Below are positions 24,208 to 34,735 of a stretch of DNA of 55,693 nucleotides, piece by piece. The notes under the pieces were generated by a model. That model saw nothing but the letters and a program-made list of their open reading frames with translations, was not told the origin of the DNA and made no database searches. A program made the position numbers and the translations under genes. How positions within the stretch are numbered: the first letter of the stretch is position 1; the number at the start of each line of letters is the position of its first letter. Source of the DNA: Mesomycoplasma hyorhinis ATCC 17981 (GTDB taxonomy: Bacteria; Bacillota_I; Bacilli_A; Mycoplasmatales; Metamycoplasmataceae); the NCBI RefSeq assembly GCF_000383515.1, contig NZ_KB911488.1, forward strand, positions 1-55,693, written 5' to 3'.

Positions 24208-24557
24208 AATAGAAAATATCAGTATTAAAAACAAATTACAATCTATTAAATACAACATTTAGATTTAAAACAACTACAATAAGAGAAATTGTTTATTAAA
24301 AATGTTTTAAATCTAGTAAACAAGTTTGAAATATTGCTTATTATAAGTTGTATAAGGACCAAAGCTTTTTAAAACTACTTTAAAAACGGAATTGAGATAT
24401 GTTAAAAAACAAAAGTAAATCTAATTCATAGCAAGAAATTAAAGACTTTTGAAGCAGTATTAAAGGTGTTAAAAATTAAGCTTTGTGTTAATATATTTAA
24501 CTAAACAAAATTAGTGAATAATTTTAAAAACACAAAGAAAAAAGAAGTATTTTCAAC
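24208..24557. pseudogene. Gene-free stretch with faint coding remnant
   Basis: No intact gene. From about 24309 to 24480 (+ strand) one frame reads as protein-like sequence with Trp codons (VWNIAYYKLYKDQSF) interrupted by TAA and TAG. This suggests a short remnant of an old gene or mobile element. I cannot identify it. Confidence 0.3.
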
Positions 24558-24590
24558 AAAAAAACCATCTAAAAATTAGATGGTTTTTTT
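24558..24590. terminator. Bidirectional terminator
   Basis: A 15-bp perfect stem (AAAAAAACCATCTAA and its complement) with a 3-nt loop, flanked by A and T runs. It begins 4 nt past the stop of the minus-strand cotransporter gene. Confidence 0.9.
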
Positions 24591-24594
24591 GTTA

Positions 24595-26319
24595 TTAATA
24601 AATGTTTAGTTTTGCTCAATGTGAGTTTTTTAAGTAATGATTAATTCTTAAACTATGGTGATTAATTCTTTCTAAAGATCTTAATACACGACTGTAATCA
24701 AAGTCAAGTTCTAATTGAGTTTTTCCTGAACTGGTTTTTAATTTAGCAACATTTTCTTTTGCATATTTAAATGAAAGTTCATCAAAATCGTGACTCATTT
24801 CTTCTATGTGTTTACTTTTTTCTTTTTTAAAATACTTAATTTGATCAAGAGAACTTTTTAAAATAGCTTTGTTCATTTTAAGTAATTTAGCAATGTTATC
24901 AATTACTTCTTGACTTATTAAAAATTGAGTTTTATTTTTTGGATTATAAACTTTGTCAAGTTCAGCAATAATTTCACTTCCAATATCAAGAATTTTTTCA
25001 AGAGATCTAGAAGATAAAATTAAAGACATATGAATTTCAGATTGTTGATTGCTTAGTTGTTGTTGCCCTAATTCTATTAAGTAAAAATAGAGTTTTTTTC
25101 TTGCATTGTCAACAACTTCTTCTAGTTGATTATATTGTTCTTTAATTTTGTTACTTCTTTTTTTGGTTAGTTCTTCCATTTTTTCAAGTCCATCAAAAAC
25201 CATTTTGCCCATAGACATTAAAGCTTGTTTTCCTTGTTCAAGAGCTAAAAATGTATTTGTTTTAATTAGTTCTTTAGAAAGAATAAATCCAAATTTTTTC
25301 TCAAAATGGTCATCTTTGATGAGCCAATTTAAAATTTTGACAATGTATCCAATTAAGAAAATATAAATAAAAACTAAAATAGTATTAAAAAGTAAGTGAG
25401 CCATAGAAAGCTGAAGTGATGCGGCTTTTAGTGATAAAGGAATTATTAATTCAATTAGTTTACTGTAGTATCCAATAATAGTTAAAATAATTATTGAAAT
25501 TGATAAGTTGGTAAATCCTCAAACAAGTGCAATTTTTTTAGAGTTTGAGTTTTTTGTTGTAAATGAAACTATAAATCCTGTTATTGTAGTTCCAACATTA
25601 GCTCCAAAAACTAAACCAATAGCTGCAGGTAAATTTAAAACTTGTGGATTTGGAATTTCTCATAATCCGGCGCTATTATAAAATTGTCCTTCATAAATAC
25701 TTTGATATAAAGTAACAGTTGCTGAAGAAGATTGCATTATCCCTGTTAGTGCAAATGAGAAGAAAAATGAAGCTCACGCATTTTTGCCAACTACTTTAAC
25801 AAATTCTTTAAATTGTTCTTGTTTTACAATTACTTTTGAACCAGCACTTAATAGTTTTAAAGATAAAAATATTAAACCAATAGCAAAAATAATGTAAAAA
25901 ATGTTAGAAATTTTTTCTTTTTTTATTAGAAGATAGCCAAAAACACCAACTACTAGTAATAAAACAAAATATTCCGTAAAAGCAAATTTTGCCTGAAATG
26001 AGACAATTAAGGAAGTGGTAGCGGTTCCAATATTTGTTCCTAATAAAAAAGCAATAGCTCCTCTTAATTTTATTATACCAGCAGCTAAAAGCCCCATAAT
26101 TAGAGCCATCGAACCATCAGAGGATTGAATAAGTGTGGTAAAAATTATACCAAACATCATTGCAACAAATCTGTTTTCTGAGATTTTAAAAATATGTTTT
26201 TTAAACTTAGGACCACTAACTTGTTTTAGTGATGTTGATAAAATTTTGGCTGAAAATATAAACAAACCTAATCCAGCTAGGCCAAAAATAATTGCAGATG
26301 CTCATGTATCAAATAACAT
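24595..26319 (-). CDS. Na/Pi cotransporter family protein
   Basis: A 574-residue PNaS-family (NptA/YjbB) transporter that would take up phosphate with sodium. The two inverted membrane repeats each carry the QSS signature: TTLIQSSDGS near residue 60 and GIMQSSSATVTL near residue 190. GTNIGTATTSLI and GANVGTTITGFI follow them. About nine membrane helices are followed by a PhoU-like helical domain (about 340-574). ATG 26319 is the first in frame after a stop. The AAGGAG site is 37 nt upstream, separated from the ATG by a perfect 9-bp hairpin (26325-26350). Confidence 0.9.
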
Positions 26320-26431
26320 TAATTTTTATAAATATAAAATTATATTTATGTTTTCGCTCCTTTTGAACATAAGTTCTTATTATAAAAAAATGTATTTTTG
26401 TAAAAAAACAAAGATTTTTTAAGATTGATTA

Positions 26432-27526
26432 TTAATTTGTGTTGTTATTAACTGAGGAATTTTCTTGATTTTGTTTAATTTTTTCTTTAACTAAACTTTC
26501 TTCGTATTTATTAATTTCTGCTTGGAAATCAATTCCGATAAAACCCTTTACATTAATTCTCCTTTGTGCAAATAAAATCTTTGGATTTTTCTTTATTTGT
26601 GAAATAGGTTCTGAATAAAGTCCAGAATAAGAAAATCTAGAATCATCTGGATAGTTGATTCCATTTTCTGGATCTTGAATTCAATATAATTTAAAAATTA
26701 TATTTTTTAATTCGTGATTTTGATCATCTGCTATTGTATCTTTGTCAAATTCAAAACTAGCTCTTAGTTGAACTCTAAATTGTTGATTTTGCTTAACTTT
26801 TTTATCAGCATCAAAGTTATAAACTTCTTTTTCTTTTGTAACTGTAAATTTATCTAGTTGTGCTAATAAGTCTTTTTTTCTTTGAAAATTAGCATCAAAA
26901 ACTAATGGAACTAATTTAGAGTAATCAATATTTCATCAAAAAGTTCCTAAAGATCCAACAGATTGTTCAACTTTAGGATCTTGGTTTCAACCAAATATTC
27001 TAGAAAATAAGTTATATTTTTTGAAAAATGGATTATTTATGTAGAATCCATCTCCATATTTTAAGTATCAAATATTATTTTTAGCTTGATTTTCTTTTCA
27101 CTTTGCTAAAAAATCACTTGCTTTTAGTTCGGAAATACCATGATAATTGTATCCATATAGAACATCGTTATTATTTTCATCTTTTATAGTAGGATTTGGT
27201 TCTTTTGAATTTGGAACTATATCCTTGTTTCTTATTCCTTTTTCAAAAATATTTTGCTGTTCTAATTGTTTTAAATAATAGTATAAAGAATAATCTAATA
27301 AATTTATATATAAGTCTTTTCCTTGATTATCTTTTACTTTAACTACATCTTCTCCTTCAATAAATAAAGGAATTTGTATTATTTGATCAAGAAGTTTTTG
27401 CTTTGTTAGATTATTTTCGAGTTCTAAAACTTCAGAATTTTGATTATTTTGACAAGAAAAAAGAAGAGCACCTGTGGTTATTGCACCTGTGCTAGCTAAC
27501 AAAATTTTTAATTTTTTGAAAAACAT
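26432..27526 (-). CDS. Prolipoprotein, unknown function
   Basis: 364 residues with a bacterial lipoprotein signal (basic start, hydrophobic core, lipobox LLFSC, Cys near 25). The mature part is charged and Trp/Tyr-containing, with no domain I recognise; it ends Asn-rich. No Shine-Dalgarno precedes the ATG. It lies 46 nt downstream of metK on the same strand, possibly co-transcribed, but the gap holds three repeated palindromes. Confidence 0.82.
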
Positions 27527-27574
27527 TAAAATATTTTACTAAAAATTAAAATATTTTTATTAATTAAAATATTT
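27526..27574. repeat. Three TTAAAATATTTT repeats
   Basis: Near-identical 11-12-nt units at 27526-27537, 27546-27557 and 27564-27574, each containing the palindrome AAATATTT, at 18-20 nt spacing (about two helix turns). They fill the gap between the metK stop and the lipoprotein start. They could be an operator array, a weak terminator, or chance in very A+T-rich DNA. Confidence 0.45.
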
Positions 27575-28715
27575 AAATTTTTAAAAATTCTTTAATTTGC
27601 TTTACTTTATTTAGTCTTTCTCAAGGAAGATCAATATCATTTCTTCCAAAATGTCCATAAGTTGCTGTTTGTTTATAAATAGGTTTTCTAAGTTCTAAAT
27701 CTTCTACAAAACCTTTGACACTTGTGTTAAAGACATTTTTAATACATTGAACTATTTGTTCTTCACTAAATTTTCCAGCTTGAATTTGCTCAACAGAAAT
27801 AGAGATTGGCTCAGCAATTCCGATTGCAAAAGAGAGTTGAATTTCTAGTTCTTTTGCAACTCCTGCAGCTACTAAATTTTTAGCTATTCATCTTGCAAAA
27901 TAAGCTCCTGAACGATCTACTTTTGTATAGTCTTTTCCACTAAAAGCACCACCACCGTGATGTGCTCTATCTCCATAAGAATCAACTATTATTTTTCTTC
28001 CTGTAAGACCTGTATCACCAATGGTTCCACCGATAACAAATTGACCACCTGGATTGATTATTGTTTCAAAATCAAGGTTCAAACCATAATCTTGTGCTAT
28101 TTTTTGCATTATGTCTTTGTGAATAAATTGTTTAAATTTTTTATCATCAATTTTTGCTTCGTGTTGAACAGACATTATCATTTTTACAATTTTTGGTTGT
28201 TCCCAGTTACTAAAATCTACTTCTACTTGTGATTTCATATCAGCTTTTGCATAAGGAAATTTTTTCTTCGATCTTAATTCTTCTGCATATTTAGTTAAAG
28301 CATGGGCAAGTGAAGCAGATAAAGGATAAAAGTTTTTAGTTTCTGAACAAGCATAACCATAAACCACCCCTTGGTCTCCAGCTCCTAATGTATCTGATTT
28401 GTCAACTTTTTTTGCAATATCAGCACTTTGAGTATTAACATTTGAAATAATAGTAAAATCGTTTTCGTTATATCCAATAGCAAAAACAACTTTTCAAGCT
28501 GTTTTTACAACATCAACATATGCTTTTGTGGAAACTTCACCACCAATTATTATTAATCTATTAGAGGCCATTACTTCAACAGCAACTCTAGCGTTTGGAT
28601 CTTTTGCTAAAATAGCATCTAGTATACTATCACTTATTTGATCACAAATTTTATCTGGATGTCCTTTTCCAACAGATTCAGACACAGATAAATGTCTTCT
28701 TTTTAACATTAACAT
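27573..28715 (-). CDS. metK: S-adenosylmethionine synthetase
   Basis: 380 residues; makes SAM from methionine and ATP. Signature motifs are visible: SVSEGHPDK-like ([13 protein letters not shown]), [32 protein letters not shown], and [22 protein letters not shown]. One oddity is SVGKGHPDK where most have SEGHPDK, so a conserved Glu is Lys-shifted. Starts at ATG 28715 or 28709; AAGGGG lies 11 nt before 28715. The leader of about 85 nt can fold (see separate entry). Confidence 0.97.
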
Positions 28716-28800
28716 TAAAAATTGTTTCCCCTTGTGTTTTTGTTGTGAATTTGCTAATTTCTATAATTGATTTTTGGCTTAGCTCTTACACACGCAATTG
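28716..28800 (-). promoter_or_regulatory. Structured metK leader
   Basis: From the minus-strand -10 box the metK mRNA has about 85 nt of leader. Two nested helices can form: an outer UGUGU/ACACA pair directly next to the AAGGGG ribosome site, and an inner GCUAA/UUAGC pair closing a 21-nt loop. It matches no SAM riboswitch consensus I can recall. Structure is inferred by eye. Confidence 0.4.
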
Positions 28801-28811
28801 TTATAATTATA
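28799..28811. promoter_or_regulatory. Overlapping divergent -10 boxes
   Basis: The palindrome TATAATTATA (28802-28811) provides a -10 TATAAT on both strands, sharing two base pairs. The forward copy has an extended TG (TGTTATAAT) and serves the ParB-domain locus; the reverse copy serves metK. Both polymerases could not be bound at once. Confidence 0.6.
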
Positions 28812-28852
28812 CATATTTACTTTATTTTATAAATATTTTAAAAGGTGATTAA

Positions 28853-30728
28853 ATGAAGTTAGTTGCACTAAATGATTTACAAATTAGTTTAAATAATTTT
28901 AGACACAATGATCTTAATTTTTTAAAAGAAAATATTTTTGAAGAAATTAAAAAAGATAACATTTTTTACAATGATTATTTAGAATTACAACAAATATAAA
29001 AACAATGGGATTTTTTGGTTATAGACTAGATTATTTTGATGTTACAAATTTAAAGTTTTTTAATACTTTTAAAAAGCTTGTTTTTTCTATTTTAATTCAT
29101 GGATATGATGAAAGATTTAGCAAAATTATTGTTTTAAATCAAGGAACTAAGCATATTGTTTTAAAAGGTAACCGTGTTGTTGCTGCTTTAAAATTACTTT
29201 ATAAAAATCAAATTTTTAAAAAATTAATCAAAAATATGATTATAGATACTAAGGTAAAAAATGAAATTTTTAAATTTTTAAACGAAATTGATGTTCATAC
29301 TAAAAAGTATCATTTTTCCTTTAAAAATATAGAAAATATTAATGTACTTTCTTGTTTGAAAACTGAAGAAATTATTTTACTTTTAAAAGAAAATATTGAA
29401 CAAAAAACAGATTGTGTTTTAAATTTAAATTATGGTAAAAAAATTTTAGACATTTACAATATTTTAACTACAAATAAGATCATAACTTATGAGCAATTAT
29501 TAGAAAATAAACAAGTTCAAGATAATATTTTTCATCTTTTAGGTATTAAAGAGGATCAAATTTGAACTTTATATTTAGACTTTATTTTTATAGAAAATAT
29601 TTTAAAAATTCATTATGAAAATCAAGATGATATTTTAGAAATTTTAATTAATAAAAACGTTGAAGTCTTAAGTATAAAAAATGCAAAAAAAATTTTAAAC
29701 AAACTAATAACAAAGTCAAATTTTGAAGCTAATTTAGAGCAAATATTTAATGTTGAATACGATTTAATTCAAAATAAATTAGTTAATAATTGTGAGCTTG
29801 AAATAGAAATTGAAAATATTTATAACTTATTATTTAAATTATTTAAAGCAAATGAACAAATTTTCCCAATTAGTGACAATTTTATTAAAAAATTTGCACA
29901 TTATTTAGGACCAAGACATAATAAAAATTCAAATTGAATTAACATAGGTCAACAAAAATTAAAAAAATGTGAAGAACTAAATTATGACTTTGAAATAAGA
30001 GAAAAGTTTTTGCAAAAATTTGAGAGTTTTTTTGATTGAAGTATATCTGAAGTTGAAATTCAGTGCCAATTTAAACATATTTGAAGCTTTTCTTTAATTA
30101 TGGAGCAGCTCAAGATAAGTAGTGAACATACATATTTTTTAATTCATTAAGTGTTGGAATTCGTGCATTGTATGAATATTTAAATGAAATAATTTTAGTT
30201 AGATTTTTAATTTTATACAAAGATGATGTAGAAAAATTTGAGAATTTAATTAATTTAATTATTTTACCAAATACTAATATTGACTTTAAAAATCAAGAAA
30301 TTAGATATATCTATTTAACCAAAGTTTTAAAAGTTTTTATGTTTAACAAAAAATATAATCACAATGGAATAGATAGATTAAAAAGTTGAAGTCTTTATAA
30401 AAATAAAATTAAAACTTCAAATTTGTATGTACAAGCTTTTCATTCAGTTATTAAAAAAGAAGAAACTAATAATTTAAACTTCTATGATTTTAGTCAGTGA
30501 TATTTTAGTTCTAAAGATTTGTGAAATTTTCATATTCACTCATTTAAAAGTTTTGATTTTATAGAACAAGATTCATCTAATTCTATAGAACAAAAATATA
30601 AAAATATAAGAGCAAAAGCAAAGGAATTTGAAGTATTGTTATCAAACATAGATTTCAATGTTATTCAAAATTTCACCCGTGAAATTGCTTCTTTTGCTAG
30701 TGTTTTTTTGAAATATATTGAAGATTAA
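28853..30728 (+). pseudogene. ParB-like domain gene broken into three frames
   Basis: Three consecutive protein-coding pieces in different frames: 28853-28999 (good AAAAGGTG ribosome site), 29005-30150, and a final piece ending 30728 that begins around 30140. They join into one protein of about 620 residues. The middle piece has a ParB/Srx-type N-terminal signature: FSKIIVLNQGTKHIVLKGNR followed by a VVAALKLL helix. The breaks lie near short homopolymers (T6 near 28970, T6 near 30135). The rest is helical and unrecognised. Such ParB-domain proteins often sit with DNA-modification or defence genes; none is here. Sequencing error or phase variation could also explain the shifts. Confidence 0.65.
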
Positions 30729-31380
30729 TTCCATAAATTGATTTGGTATTTTCACTTCAGACATTTATTTTTTTATCTTTTGCTTCATTTTGAAGGTTTT
30801 TGTAGTCAGTATAAAGCTCTTTATGATTTGGATAATAGTATTTTTTCTTTGGTTTATCTACTTGAAAATATCTTAAAACAGCTAAACCATTTTTTAATAA
30901 TTCAGAAGCTAAATCTTGTTTTTGAATTCTAACTTTAGCCACATATCTATCATATGGATCTTTTTCAACAATAGTTGCATAAGCCAAATTGCTTCATTTT
31001 TGAAGTAAATTAGCACTGAATTCTTTAGCTTTACGAGCATAGTAATTTGCTCTTTTTATATTAATAAATCTTGTGTTATTTTTTGGCTCAATTTCTGGAG
31101 TATCCACACCAAATAATCTAATTTTATTATCAAAAATATCTTTAAAAGTATCTCCGTCATAATTGCTTTTGATTTTAAAAAGATAGCTGTGACTAACTTG
31201 TAAACGAGTCGTTTTTTTAACAATAATTGTTTGTTCGGGTAGTTCTAATTTAGATAGTAATTCTTTTTCATTTTTAATGTTGTCAAGTACAAGGTTATTA
31301 TTTGGTTGACAAGAAATAAAAGTTGTAGCTAATGTAGAAAAAAGAAGTAAAAAGAAGACTTTTCAGTGTTTAAGAATAAT
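30697..31380 (-). CDS. Thermonuclease (SNase)-like lipoprotein
   Basis: About 227 residues: a signal peptide with lipobox (TFISC, Cys near 24), a spacer, then a staphylococcal-nuclease domain with YDGDTF, IRLFGVDTPEIE and DRYVAKVRI; these hold the calcium and catalytic Asp/Arg/Glu residues. Such surface nucleases feed mycoplasmas with nucleotides. There is no ATG/GTG/TTG in frame upstream of the signal peptide: the frame opens with TAA-AAA-ATT-ATT. Either ATT (31380 or 31377) is used, or an A6 run (31381-31386) hides a slip from an ATG at 31390 inside smpB. The 3' end overlaps the ParB-like pseudogene by 32 nt, convergently. Confidence 0.8.
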
Positions 31381-31807
31381 TTTTTAACATCTTTTCAATT
31401 TTTCTTTTTTCTTCTTTAGCTTTTTCGCTTTGACGTTTGTCGTATTTAGTTTTACCTTTTGCAAGTGCTAATTCTAGTTTAATTTTTCCTTGCTTTCAGT
31501 ACAAGGATAAAGGGATTAAAGTAAGTCTATTTGTAGTTTTTTTAAAATGAATTTTTTTCAATTCACTTTTGTGCATAAGGAGTTTTCTTGTTCTTTGTTC
31601 ATCACCTTTAACTGCCATGTATAAAGAAATATGTGCATTTGATCAATAAAGTTCTAAATCTTTAAAATAAGCAAAAGAATTTTTTAAATTCACTTTATTT
31701 GCTCTAATGGATTTTACTTCTCAACCCATTAAACTAATACCTGCTTCAAAAGTCTCTAAAATTTCATAATCATAGTATGCAACTTTATTTTTTGCTATTA
31801 TTTTCAT
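31370..31807 (-). CDS. smpB: SsrA-binding protein SmpB
   Basis: 145 residues; binds tmRNA for ribosome rescue. Recognisable features are IIAKNKVAYYDYEILETFEA, GWEVKSIRANKVNL, and the basic GKTKYDKRQSEKAKEEKR tail. AGAAAGG ribosome site. Its 3' end overlaps the start region of the nuclease lipoprotein on the same strand, so the two are likely cotranscribed. Confidence 0.96.
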
Positions 31808-31962
31808 TATTTTAGCCTTTCTATATATTAAAAAAGTAGAATTACTATAAAATTATTTATTACTAATATTTTCATAATTTTTTTATCAAATTTAAAAAAA
31901 GTAAAAAAATATGAATTATTAAAGAAATTATAAAGATAAGTTACTAAAATAAAGGAAAAATA

Positions 31963-34662
31963 ATGAAAAAAAATAAAGATTTAATTAAAGAAACAATTCA
32001 ACATCTTGAGTTTGACAAGCTAAAAGAAATTGATATTAACAAAGGACTTACAAAACAACAAGTACTTGAACATCAAACAAAATATGGACAAAATATAATT
32101 CCAGAAAAAAAGCCAAAATCCTTATTCTGAAATATTATTGATCAACTAAAAGATCCTTTAGTTTTAATTTTGTTAATTGTTGTTATTATTTCTTTTTCAA
32201 TTACTCTTTATTCTTATGTTCATAATTTATTAGAACCTAAAGAACAAGTTGTTGCTTTTGCTGAACCTTTAGTTATCTTGCTTATTATTTTTTTAAATGT
32301 TTTTTTCAAATTAATGCAAGAAATAAAAACTAAAAAAGCCATTTCTTCGTTAAAAAAAATGAATTCATCAGTTGTTAAAACTCTTCGAGATGGCCAAGAA
32401 GTTGTAATTGATACAAGTCAAATAGTAGCTGGTGATATTTTGCTTTTAGAACTTGGAAATGTTGTGCCAGCTGATGGTGTTGTAATTGAACAATCAAAAT
32501 TAAAAGTACAAGAAGCTATATTAACAGGTGAGTCAGAATCAGTTTATAAAAAGAATTTTTCTTTTAAAGATAAAAACGAATTTGAACAAGATCAATACTT
32601 TTTGTTTTCTGGTTCAACTATTAGTTCAGGAAAAACAAAGCTTTTAGTAAGTGCAATTGGATCTGATACAAAATTAGGAAAAATTGCTTCATTAATATCA
32701 AATACAACCGAAGCATTATCACCTTTACAACAAAAAATTCTTAAATTTTCAAAATTTATCGGATTTTTTGCAGCTATTGTTAGCTTATTTTTTTTCTTTT
32801 TATTTATTTTTATAAAAGAGCAAGGTAATTTTGATGCTTGACAAAAAGCTTTAATTATTTCTCTTACTATAGCTATTGGAGTAATTCCAGAAGGTTTAGT
32901 TCCTTTAGTAACTATTAGTTTAATTATTGGAGTTAAAAAATTAGCGAAAGAAAAAGCCTTGGTAAAGGATATTTCTTCAATTGAAACTTTAGGTAATATT
33001 TCAGTAATTTGTACTGATAAAACAGGAACATTGACTGAAAATAAAATGAAATTAATAGATACTTTTATTTATCAATTAAGTCAGCAACAATTTTGAACAT
33101 ATGCAAGTTTATGTACAGATGCTGTTTATGATTTAAATAATTTAGAAAATAAATCAATTGGAGATCCTGAAGAACTTTTGATTTTAGAAGAATCTCAAAA
33201 GTTAAATATTAATAAAAATAACTTTTTAAAAAGTAATCCAAGAATTTTTGAAATACCTTTTAATTCACAAAGAAAAATGATGTCAGTTATTAATAAAATT
33301 GAACAAAAAAATATATTAATAGCAAAAGGTGCGCCTGAAATTATTCTAAAAAAATCAGTTAATGTTACTTCACAAATTTTAGAAGTATATGAAAACTTTA
33401 ATAAAAAAGGTTATCGAATTTTTGCACTTGCTTATAAAGAAATTTCAACTGAAATTGAACAAAAACACTTTGAACATGAAGAAAATAATTTAACTTTTGC
33501 TGGTTTAATTATTATGCAAGACAATCCAAGAAAAGGAATCAAAGAAGTAATTGAAAAACTCAAAAATGCTAATATTAAAACAGTTATGATCACAGGTGAT
33601 CATCCAACAACAGCAAGTGCTATTGCTCAACAAATTAGTTTAATTGATTCAGAACAACAAAGTCTTTCTAAAACTCAATGAGATCAATTAAATGAAGAAA
33701 AATGAAGCAAAAATGTTGAAAATTATTTAGTTTATTCAAGAACTACTCCAGAAGATAAAATCAAAATCGTATCTGCTTTACAAGATAAAAAACACATTGT
33801 TGCAATGCTTGGAGATGGAGTAAATGATGCTCCTGCACTTAAAAAATCCAATGTTGGATTTGCTATGGGAATTACAGGAACTGATGTGACAAAACAAGTT
33901 TCAAATGTAATTTTAGCTGATGATAATTTTGCAACTACTTATAAAGCAATTAAAAATGGAAGAAATGTTATTAATAACATCAAAATTTTGTTTATTTATC
34001 TCTTAATTGCGAATTTATGTGCATTGTTAATATCTTTTTTTGGTTTATTTATTTTTAAAAATAATGTTTTTTCAGCTTTACAAATTCTTTGAATTAATGT
34101 TGTTTCTGAAACATTAGGTGGTATTGCGATTGGATTATCAAATATTTCAAAATCAGTAATGAATAAAACATTTTTAGAAAATAATAGATCATTGTTTAAT
34201 AAAGAAATTATTTTGAAAACTTTAATTCTTTCATTTTTTAATACAATAATCACTTTGTTAAGTTATTTTTGAGCACAAAATTTAGTTGCAAATGCAGGTT
34301 TAACTTTTGAAGATAAAAGTGTATTTGCTTCTTCGGTAGCATTTATTACTATTTCGATTTCACTTGCAATTAATAGTTTTATTCTAGTTATTCCAAAACC
34401 ATTAATGCTTGAAAAATGAAGCAAAACTAAATATTTAATATCTGGTTTTTTATTAAGTGTTTTATCCATAATTTTTATTTGTTTTACACCAGGAGTTAAT
34501 GAAGTATTTCATATTAATTTTTATTTTGATTTGTTAAATAACTCAGATAATATAACAACAAAAGCAATTGTGTTTTCCTTTTTTTTAGGTTTTTTAATTT
34601 TTATAGTTGATCAAATTTGAAAATTTGCAGTTTTTATTTATGGAAAAGAGAAAAAAAGTTAG
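31963..34662 (+). CDS. P-type cation (calcium-type) ATPase
   Basis: An 899-residue P2-type pump. The A domain has LTGES; the phosphorylation site is D352 in CTDKTGTLTEN; the P domain has MITGDHP and the MLGDGVNDAPALK hinge. IPEGL lies in the fourth membrane helix. About ten membrane segments in the usual 2+2+6 arrangement. Family members export Ca2+ (or Na+/Mn2+); sequence alone does not settle the ion. The gene stands alone with an AAAGGA site; divergent from smpB. Confidence 0.93.
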
Positions 34663-34735
34663 TATAATTTAATACTAATAAATATTTAAATTTTTTAAAG
34701 TCAAAACTATAATTTCAAAATCTCAAAGGATTATT

